A DNA stretch of 17,427 bases from Ferrovum sp. (GTDB lineage Bacteria; Pseudomonadota; Gammaproteobacteria; Burkholderiales; Ferrovaceae). This document shows positions 6,593 through 13,159 of the stretch, one piece after another. The stretch is taken from NCBI GenBank assembly GCA_027450105.1, contig DAIDKJ010000009.1:1-17427 (forward strand), in the 5' to 3' direction. Every line of letters starts with the position of its first letter. Positions within the stretch are counted from its first letter, which is position 1. A program made the position numbers and the translations under genes. The notes beneath the pieces are model-generated. The model worked only from the letters and a program-made list of their open reading frames with translations. It searched no databases and was not told the DNA's origin.

Positions 6593-7300
6593 ATGTCCCA
6601 ACCGATTGCCATCTTTAGGCATTACCCTACCGAAGGCCCCGGGACCCTGGCGGATTTTTTGACGCGAGCAGGGTATTCCTGGGTGCTCATTGCCTTGGAC
6701 GAGGGTGTGCAGGTTCCGGCCACGGCCAGAGACTTTTCTGGACTGGTATTCATGGGCGGGCCCATGAGTGTCAACGATGACCTGGAGTGGATCGAGCCGG
6801 AATTGCGCCTGATCCGGGAAGCGGTGGCATGGAATATTCCTGTTCTGGGCCATTGCCTGGGGTCGCAGTTGATGTGCAAGGCCTTGGGGGGCGTGGTTGC
6901 TCCTAACCCGCACCGGGAAATCGGATGGGGGGCCATCCAGGTGGCAGATCATGCCCTGGCCCGTCATTGGTTTGGGGCGCAGCGTAATCCCGTGGTGTTT
7001 CACTGGCATGGAGAAACCTGGTCTTTGCCCCCCGGGGCGCAGTTATTGGCGGGGAATGAGGCCTGTGCCCATCAGGCTTTTGCCTTGGGTGTGCACCTGG
7101 GACTTCAGTGCCACGTGGAGATGACTGCTGCAGATGTGCAGTGTTGGTGTGCCCATGGGCAGGCAGAGATCGAAGCCAACCCTGGTCCCTGGGTGCAGCC
7201 AGCTGCAGATATCCTGCACCACCTGGAGCCGCGGTTGCAGGCTTTGGCTGCTGTGGCGGACCAACTCTATGGAGTATGGCTGCAAGGCGTCAGGCCCTGA
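6593..7300 (+). CDS. Class I glutamine amidotransferase (GMP-synthase-like GATase)
   Basis: A 235-residue stand-alone class I glutamine amidotransferase domain. Such enzymes release ammonia from glutamine or hydrolyse gamma-glutamyl bonds, as in PuuD-like or GuaA N-terminal domains. The catalytic triad is visible: Cys88 in GHCLGSQLM, His174 and Glu176 in QCHVEMT. MGGPMSVND (54-62) gives the oxyanion-side GGP motif, and FHWHGE near residue 141 is typical of the GMP-synthase-like subgroup (COG0518). The ATG at 6593 with GGAGG upstream is clear; the longer reading from 6482 overlaps ispB and is rejected. The stop is directly followed by the NtrC site of the amidoligase operon. A nitrogen role is plausible, but the substrate is unknown and this gene lies outside the NtrC-controlled transcript. 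Confidence 0.87.
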   Translation: MSQPIAIFRHYPTEGPGTLADFLTRAGYSWVLIALDEGVQVPATARDFSGLVFMGGPMSVNDDLEWIEPELRLIREAVAWNIPVLGHCLGSQLMCKALGGVVAPNPHREIGWGAIQVADHALARHWFGAQRNPVVFHWHGETWSLPPGAQLLAGNEACAHQAFALGVHLGLQCHVEMTAADVQCWCAHGQAEIEANPGPWVQPAADILHHLEPRLQALAAVADQLYGVWLQGVRP

Positions 7301-7317
7301 TGCACCGATGCGGTGCG
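7301..7317 (+). promoter_or_regulatory. NtrC (NRI) enhancer site
   Basis: TGCACC-N5-GGTGCG matches the NtrC consensus TGCACC-N5-GGTGCA in 11 of 12 defined positions. It begins immediately after the amidotransferase stop and its centre is about 131 bases upstream of the predicted sigma-54 transcript start, a usual enhancer distance. The site also forms a 6-bp palindrome (GCACCG-ATG-CGGTGC). Confidence 0.8.
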
Positions 7318-7342
7318 AGTTCCCCGCGCACCCCCCGGTTTG

Positions 7343-7359
7343 TGCACCAAATGGGATCG
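7343..7359 (+). promoter_or_regulatory. Second, weaker NtrC-like site
   Basis: TGCACC-N5-GGATCG has a perfect left half and 3 of 6 right-half positions. It starts 42 bases (about four helical turns) after the first site. NtrC enhancers often contain several sites of unequal strength on the same DNA face. Confidence 0.5.
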
Positions 7360-7363
7360 TTCT

Positions 7364-7369
7364 TGCACC
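7364..7369 (+). promoter_or_regulatory. Third TGCACC half-site
   Basis: A perfect NtrC half-site with no recognisable right half. It lies 21 bases, two helical turns, after the second site, so all three TGCACC elements face the same side of the helix. Confidence 0.35.
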
Positions 7370-7412
7370 GCTGATCCGGGCAACTCAGCCAGAAATGAGG
7401 CTCATGCTGTTC

Positions 7413-7430
7413 TTGGCACGAATTTCGCAT
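7413..7430 (+). promoter_or_regulatory. Sigma-54 (-24/-12) promoter of the amidoligase operon
   Basis: TTGGCACG-AATT-TCGCAT matches the RpoN consensus TTGGCACG-N4-TTGCW with one mismatch. The invariant GG (7415-7416) and GC (7427-7428) have the required 10 bases between them. Transcription is predicted to start near 7440, about 27 bases before the ATP-grasp start codon. With the upstream NtrC site this is a complete nitrogen-control promoter. Confidence 0.83.
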
Positions 7431-7466
7431 GTTCCTCCCTCAGGCTAATCACTTCCTTGGATAAAC

Positions 7467-8885
7467 ATGATCGCCGCCGATTATTACAACGAAATGAGTG
7501 CCTCCGAGGCTGTGGTGCGCCCCCATTACCAGCCCTATGCGGAATGGTTCAAGAACGTCTCGGCCGATTGGTTGGGACAAAAACGCAATGAGGCCGATCT
7601 CCTGTTTCATCGTCTGGGTATTACCTTTGCCGTGTATGGGGAAGGGGGCGGAAAGGAACGTCTGATCCCCTTTGATGTCATCCCGCGTAACATCCCGCAT
7701 CGGGAATGGTCCATTCTGGAGGCAGGTTTGCGCCAACGTGTACAGGCGCTCAATCTGTTCCTGCAGGATATCTACCATGACCAGCACATTCTCAAGGCTG
7801 GGCTGATCCCTTCAGCAGCGGTACTGAAAAACACGCAGTATCGACCCGAAATGATCGGGGTAGACGTGCCCGGCCAGATCTATTCCCATATTGCCGGAAT
7901 TGACATCATTCGCGCCGGAGATGGCGAGTTTTATGTGCTGGAGGACAATTTGCGCGTGCCCTCCGGGGTGTCTTACATGCTGGAAAACCGGCGCATGATG
8001 ATGCGCCTGTTTCCGGATCTGTTTGCGCGCTACAAGGTGGCGCCGGTGGAGCATTACCCGGACATGCTGCTGGATAATCTGCGCAGTGTGGCCCCGGCAG
8101 GAATGCTTGACCCTACCGTGGTGGTGCTCACCCCCGGCGTATTCAACAGCGCCTATTTCGAGCATTCCTTTCTGGCCCAGCAAATGGGGGTGGAATTGGT
8201 GGAAGGGCGAGATTTGTTGGTGAAGGATGCTTTTGTGTATATGCGCACCACACAGGGTCCCCGTCGGGTGGACGTGATTTACCGACGTGTGGATGATGAT
8301 TTTTTAGATCCCGAGGCATTTCGTCCGGACTCCATGTTGGGTGTTCCCGGTCTGTTGTCAGCCTACAAGGCGGGGCATGTCACCCTGTGCAATGCCATTG
8401 GCACCGGCGTGGCCGATGACAAATCCATCTATCCTTATGTGCCCCAAATGATCCAGTTTTATCTTTCCGAGGCTCCCATTCTGCATAACGTGTCCACCTT
8501 CATGCTGCGCCAGAAAACCGATTACGATTATGTGATGGCGCATTTGCCCGAACTGGTGGTGAAGGAAGTGCATGGCTCGGGTGGCTACGGCATGCTTGTG
8601 GGACCTGCGGCCAGCCAAGCCGAACTGGAGGCCTTTCGGTTGCGCATTGCGGCCAATCCCGATCATTACATCGCACAGCCCACTCTGGCGCTGTCCGCCT
8701 GCCCCACATTCGTAGAGGCGGGCATTGCACCCCGCCATATCGACTTGCGTCCTTTCGTGTTATCGGGACGGGAGATCAAGATGGTTCCCGGAGGCTTGAC
8801 CCGGGTTGCCTTGCAGGAAGGTTCTCTGGTGGTCAATTCATCCCAGGGTGGGGGCACCAAGGATACCTGGGTTCTGGAAAATTGA
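7467..8885 (+). CDS. Circularly permuted ATP-grasp protein (DUF404/DUF407)
   Basis: A 472-residue circularly permuted ATP-grasp amidoligase (CP_ATPgrasp). Such enzymes are expected to activate a carboxylate as acyl-phosphate and join it to an amine; the true substrate is not established. Visible family motifs: YHDQHILKAGLIP (about 93-105), LEDNLRVPSGVSYMLENRRMMMRLFP (155-180), RRVDDDFLDP (from Arg273), KEVHGSGGYGM (from Lys366, with a glycine-rich nucleotide loop), MVPGGLTR (about 440-447) and the C-terminal SQGGGTKDTWVLEN. It is the first gene behind the sigma-54 promoter. The start has only a weak ribosome site (TTGGA), and Met10 is an alternative. It meets the alpha-E gene with no gap, the usual partner arrangement in this predicted peptide-synthesis or tagging system. 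Confidence 0.93.
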   Translation: MIAADYYNEMSASEAVVRPHYQPYAEWFKNVSADWLGQKRNEADLLFHRLGITFAVYGEGGGKERLIPFDVIPRNIPHREWSILEAGLRQRVQALNLFLQDIYHDQHILKAGLIPSAAVLKNTQYRPEMIGVDVPGQIYSHIAGIDIIRAGDGEFYVLEDNLRVPSGVSYMLENRRMMMRLFPDLFARYKVAPVEHYPDMLLDNLRSVAPAGMLDPTVVVLTPGVFNSAYFEHSFLAQQMGVELVEGRDLLVKDAFVYMRTTQGPRRVDVIYRRVDDDFLDPEAFRPDSMLGVPGLLSAYKAGHVTLCNAIGTGVADDKSIYPYVPQMIQFYLSEAPILHNVSTFMLRQKTDYDYVMAHLPELVVKEVHGSGGYGMLVGPAASQAELEAFRLRIAANPDHYIAQPTLALSACPTFVEAGIAPRHIDLRPFVLSGREIKMVPGGLTRVALQEGSLVVNSSQGGGTKDTWVLEN

Positions 8886-8896
8886 GGGGGTGCGGC

Positions 8897-9841
8897 ATGT
8901 TGAGTCGAACGGCAGATCACCTGTACTGGATGGCGCGCTACACCGAGCGCGCCGAAAATCTGGCGCGCATGTTGGATGTGCATAACCGGATGACACTCCT
9001 TACTCGCGACAGCAGTCTGATAGGACAGGATTGGGAAGGGATTCTCACCATCAATCAATTGGAGCGGGACTTTCAGCAGCGCTACTCCCACGTCACACGG
9101 GAGCACGTGATCCACTTCATGGCTTTTGATGCCGAGAATCCTTCCAGCATTCATAGTTGTCTGCGTCTGGCGCGGGAAAACGCCCATGCAGTGCGCGGCA
9201 CCCTGACCTCTGAATTATGGGAAACCATGAATGCCACCTGGCTCAAGATGCGCGATATGCCTCTGGAGAGTATGGAACGGGACCTGGGCGCATTTTTTGA
9301 ATGGGTGAAGTTTCGCTCCCATCTCTCCCGCGGTGTGAGCGTGGGCACCATGTTGCAGGATGAGGCCTTTCACTTCGTTCGATTGGGTACTTTTCTGGAA
9401 CGCTCGGACAATACGGCCCGTTTGCTGGATGTAAAGTATCGGTTGTTGCTGGGCGCGCATACAGCGGAAGAAGCGCCTTCCGACTATTATCAGTGGGGTG
9501 GTTTGCTGCGTTCCCTTTCGGCCTTCGAAATTTATCGCAAGGTCTATCGGGATCTGATCACGCCGCGTCGGGTGGCCGAATTGTTGCTGTTGCGGGTGGA
9601 TATGCCGCGCTCCTTGCTGTACTGCGCCCAGGAGGTCCTGGCCAATCTGGAGCAGATCGCCAACCGCCATTCCGCAGAAACCCTGCGGCGTGCCGGTGAG
9701 CTCTTTGCCGGCTTGCGTTATAGTCGTATCGATACGGTGTTTGAGCGCGGATTTCATGAATTTCTGGACCGCTTCCTTGTAACCATCAACGACATCGGGT
9801 CGCGTATCAGCGAAGACTTTCTGCTGCCTGTGGCCGCTTGA
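8897..9841 (+). CDS. Alpha-E domain protein (DUF403)
   Basis: A 314-residue all-helical alpha-E protein, the constant companion of circularly permuted ATP-grasp enzymes. It begins with the hallmark MLSRTADHLYWMARYTERAENLARML and keeps the second hallmark FVRLGTFLERSDNTARLLDVKY in the middle (about residues 165-185). The role is unknown; it was proposed to be an adaptor or accessory in a peptide ligase complex. The ATG at 8897 is chosen over an in-frame TTG at 8882 because GAGGGGG (8884-8890) lies 6 bases upstream and the protein then starts exactly at the family consensus. It starts 11 bases after the ATP-grasp stop, so the two are likely made together. Confidence 0.93.
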   Translation: MLSRTADHLYWMARYTERAENLARMLDVHNRMTLLTRDSSLIGQDWEGILTINQLERDFQQRYSHVTREHVIHFMAFDAENPSSIHSCLRLARENAHAVRGTLTSELWETMNATWLKMRDMPLESMERDLGAFFEWVKFRSHLSRGVSVGTMLQDEAFHFVRLGTFLERSDNTARLLDVKYRLLLGAHTAEEAPSDYYQWGGLLRSLSAFEIYRKVYRDLITPRRVAELLLLRVDMPRSLLYCAQEVLANLEQIANRHSAETLRRAGELFAGLRYSRIDTVFERGFHEFLDRFLVTINDIGSRISEDFLLPVAA

Positions 9842-9877
9842 CCTGATATCCCTTACGCTTATTACCCTGGAGTTTGC

Positions 9878-12800
9878 ATGTCCATCCATGTTGCCTTGCG
9901 ACACGTCACGCATTACCAGTATGACCGTCCGGTGCAACTGGGCCCGCAAATCATTCGCCTGCGCCCGGCACCGCATACCCGTACACCGATCTTGTCTTAC
10001 TCCTTGGCCGTGTTGCCACAGGAGCATTTTTTAAACTGGCAACAGGATCCTCAGGGCAACTGGCTGGCGCGCCTGGTGTTTCCGGAAAAAACCGATGCGC
10101 TCAAAATTTCTGTGGATTTGGTGAGCGAACTGTCGGTGATCAATCCCTTCGATTTTTTTCTGGAGCCTTATGCGGAAAGTTTTCCCTTTGCCTACGAGCC
10201 CATTCAGCAGGAAGAATTGTGGCCTTATCTGGGTAGACAGCCACTGACGCCGTTACTGCAGACTTACCTGCGCAGCATTCCCGCGACGGCTCCTGTCACC
10301 ATGAATTTTCTGGTGGAGCTCAATCAGCGCCTGCAACAGGAGATTCGCTATACGATTCGGCTGGAGCCCGGGGTGCAGACCCCGGAGCAGACCCTGGCCT
10401 ATCAAAGCGGCTCCTGTCGGGATTCCGCCTGGCTTCTGGTGCAGTTGCTGCGCCAACTGGGTTTGGCGGCACGCTTCGTATCGGGGTATCTGATTCAACT
10501 CAAGCCGGATGTGCTGGCGCTGCAAGGTCCACCGGGGCCCGGGGCAGATTTTACCGATCTGCACGCCTGGACCGAGGTGTATTTGCCGGGAGCGGGCTGG
10601 GTGGGGCTGGACCCCACCTCGGGATTGCTGGCCGGCGAGGGGCATATTCCTCTGGCGTGTGCACCCGATCCGGCCAATGCCGCGCCCTTGTCCGGACTGA
10701 TCGAGGACCCGGCCAGCGCTTCATTCCATCATGAGATGACGGTGGAGCGGGTCTGGCAGGCTCCCCGGGTTACCTTGCCCTACACCGAAGCGCAATGGGC
10801 GCGTATCGATGCGTTGGGTCGCCAGGTGGATCGCCACCTGCAGGCGTACGACGTGCGGCTCACCATGGGTGGAGAGCCGACCTTTGTGTCGCTTCAGGGT
10901 CGGGACGAGGCCGAATGGAATACGGCCGCCTTGGGACTCACCAAAAGGCGTATGGCGACCGATCTGTTTCAGCGCCTCAAGGCCGAATATGCGCCCCAGG
11001 GATTGGCGCATTTCGGTCAGGGCAAGTGGTATCCCGGCGAGCCGTTGCCGCGCTGGGCCTTGAGCTGCTACTGGCGCCGGGATGGACGTCCCTTGGTCAC
11101 CACGCCGCTGTTTGCCGATGAAACCAACCCGGATGGCGCCGATGCCGCGCGTGCCGGTTTGTTTTTGCAGACCATGGCAGGATATCTGGGGCTGAACGCA
11201 GCGCAGGTTTTTCCGGCCTTCGAAGACGCGTTTTACTACCTGTGGCGGGAGCGGCGTCTGCCCTGCAATGTGTTGCCCACCGATGCGCGCCTGGATGATG
11301 CCTTGGAACGGGAACGCCTGATGCAATGCTTTACCCGCGGCTTGTCCGCCGTGACGGGGTATGTATTGCCGGTGGCCAAAGGGCGGAACGGAGCGTGGCA
11401 ATCCGGGTCCTGGTATTTGCGCACGGAACAGTGCTTTCTTCTCCCCGGAGATTCGGCCATGGGCTATCGCCTGCCGCTGGACTCCTTGCCCTGGAGCGCT
11501 CCGGAAGATATCCCCTTTGTGCCTGCGCCCGACCCGTTTCAGCCCCTCGACCCGCTGCCAGTTTCTCCAGCATCACGGGTTCGCCAGAAGGCATCCCTCG
11601 CTCCGGCTTCGGCACCCCGCCCGGGTGAATCTGCGCCACATATCGTGCGCACCGCGCTGTGCGCCGAACCTCGCAAGGGGGTGCTGTATCTGTTCATGCC
11701 GCCCACCGAAACCCTGGAAGATTATCTGGAATTGGTGAGCGCGGCGGAAGCGACAGCGCGCGACCTGTCCCAGCCCATTATTTTTGAGGGCTATCCTCCT
11801 CCCGCCGATGCGCGCCTGATCCACTTTAGTGTCACCCCTGACCCAGGCGTGATCGAAGTCAACATCCATCCGGCCAGCACCTGGGAGGAAATGGTGCAAC
11901 GTACCACCACTTTGTATCAGGCAGCCCGGCACTGTGGTCTGGGGAGTGAAAAATTCATGCTGGACGGGCGTCACACGGGAACCGGCGGAGGCAATCATCT
12001 GGTGTTGGGTGGGGCCACTCCCGCAGACAGTCCCTTGTTGCGTCGTCCCGATCTGCTGGCCAGTCTGGTGGCCTATTGGCATAATCATCCCTCCTTGTCC
12101 TATCTCTTCTCCGGACTGTTCATCGGTCCCACCAGTCAGGCACCACGCCTGGATGAGGCGGGTAACGCTGCGCTTCATGATCTGGAAATTGCCCTGTCGC
12201 ATTTTCCGCCGCCGGGTGAGCCGGCCCCTCCCTGGTTGATCGATCGCCTGCTGCGCCACTTGCTCACTGACCGGACCGGTAATACCCATCGCGCAGAATT
12301 CTGTATCGACAAGTTGTATGCTCCGGAGGGAGTGGCAGGACGTCTGGGGTTACTGGAAATGCGCGCCTTTGAAATGCCGCCCCACGAACGCATGGCACTG
12401 ACCCAGCAACTCCTGATTCGCGCTCTGGTGGCGCGTTTTTGGCAACAGCCCTATCACCCGGACAGACTGCGGCGTTGGGGAACAGAGTTGCACGATCGCT
12501 TCATGTTGCCCTATTTTGTGCGACAGGATTTTGCCGATGTGCTGGAGGAATTGCGCGCATTTGGTTACCCCTTCGAGAACGACTGGTTTGATGTGCATAT
12601 GGCGTTTCGTTTCCCCCTCATTGGGGAGTTTTCCGTGCGCGGTATTCACGTCCAGTTGCACCACGCCCTGGAACCATGGCCCGTTTTGGGAGAAGAAGGA
12701 TCCAGTGTCGGCACGGTACGCTACGTGGACTCCTCGCTGGAACGGATTCAGGTGCGGGTGATGGGGCTCAATGACGACCGGCATCGTCTTACCGTCAATG

Positions 12801-13150
12801 GTCATACGGTCCCGCTCCAACCCACTGGCGTGGTGGGAGAATCCGTGGCCGGGGTGCGTTTTCGCGCCTGGCAACCCAGTTCCTGCCTGCATCCCACCAT
12901 TGGAGTCCATGCGCCGCTGATCTTTGACCTGGTGGATACCTGGATGCAACGCTCTCTGGGGGGCTGTCAATATCATGTGGCTCATCCGGGCGGACGCAGT
13001 CATGAACGCCTGCCGATCAATGCTCAAGAGGCCGAGGGGCGGCGTCAGGCCCGCTTCTTCAGGATGGGGCATAGCATCGGCCCGGCTTCGGCCCCCGATT
13101 TTCAGCGTGATCCGGATTTTCCTTTCACTCTGGATTTGCGTCTGGCATGA
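9878..13150 (+). CDS. Transglutaminase fused to circularly permuted GS-like ligase (DUF2126)
   Basis: A 1090-residue two-part protein. Residues 1 to about 280 are a bacterial transglutaminase N-domain plus papain-like core with an intact triad: Cys180 (SGSCRDSAW), His229 (DLHAWTEVY) and Asp245 (GLDPTSG). From about residue 305 to the end is DUF2126 (COG4196), described by Iyer and colleagues as a circularly permuted glutamine-synthetase-like amidoligase. It starts with VRLTMGGEPTFVSLQGRDE and carries candidate metal or ATP residues in VIEVNIHPA (Glu660) and HTGTGGGNHLVLGG (699-712). A Pro/Ser-rich linker lies near residues 555-590. One protein could thus both make and break amide bonds. TGGAG about 8 bases before the ATG supports the start. 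It is third in the operon, 36 bases after alpha-E. The substrate is unknown. Confidence 0.92.
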   Translation: MSIHVALRHVTHYQYDRPVQLGPQIIRLRPAPHTRTPILSYSLAVLPQEHFLNWQQDPQGNWLARLVFPEKTDALKISVDLVSELSVINPFDFFLEPYAESFPFAYEPIQQEELWPYLGRQPLTPLLQTYLRSIPATAPVTMNFLVELNQRLQQEIRYTIRLEPGVQTPEQTLAYQSGSCRDSAWLLVQLLRQLGLAARFVSGYLIQLKPDVLALQGPPGPGADFTDLHAWTEVYLPGAGWVGLDPTSGLLAGEGHIPLACAPDPANAAPLSGLIEDPASASFHHEMTVERVWQAPRVTLPYTEAQWARIDALGRQVDRHLQAYDVRLTMGGEPTFVSLQGRDEAEWNTAALGLTKRRMATDLFQRLKAEYAPQGLAHFGQGKWYPGEPLPRWALSCYWRRDGRPLVTTPLFADETNPDGADAARAGLFLQTMAGYLGLNAAQVFPAFEDAFYYLWRERRLPCNVLPTDARLDDALERERLMQCFTRGLSAVTGYVLPVAKGRNGAWQSGSWYLRTEQCFLLPGDSAMGYRLPLDSLPWSAPEDIPFVPAPDPFQPLDPLPVSPASRVRQKASLAPASAPRPGESAPHIVRTALCAEPRKGVLYLFMPPTETLEDYLELVSAAEATARDLSQPIIFEGYPPPADARLIHFSVTPDPGVIEVNIHPASTWEEMVQRTTTLYQAARHCGLGSEKFMLDGRHTGTGGGNHLVLGGATPADSPLLRRPDLLASLVAYWHNHPSLSYLFSGLFIGPTSQAPRLDEAGNAALHDLEIALSHFPPPGEPAPPWLIDRLLRHLLTDRTGNTHRAEFCIDKLYAPEGVAGRLGLLEMRAFEMPPHERMALTQQLLIRALVARFWQQPYHPDRLRRWGTELHDRFMLPYFVRQDFADVLEELRAFGYPFENDWFDVHMAFRFPLIGEFSVRGIHVQLHHALEPWPVLGEEGSSVGTVRYVDSSLERIQVRVMGLNDDRHRLTVNGHTVPLQPTGVVGESVAGVRFRAWQPSSCLHPTIGVHAPLIFDLVDTWMQRSLGGCQYHVAHPGGRSHERLPINAQEAEGRRQARFFRMGHSIGPASAPDFQRDPDFPFTLDLRLA

Positions 13151-13159
13151 TTCACCCTT

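Noticed and set aside
7302..7316. Hairpin after the amidotransferase stop as a terminator
   Set aside because: No U-run follows; the sequence is better explained as the palindromic NtrC site.
10721..11401. 226-codon minus-strand ORF, and several others opposite the transglutaminase-DUF2126 gene
   Set aside because: Shadows of a strongly supported 1090-residue gene; no ribosome site or domain signal.
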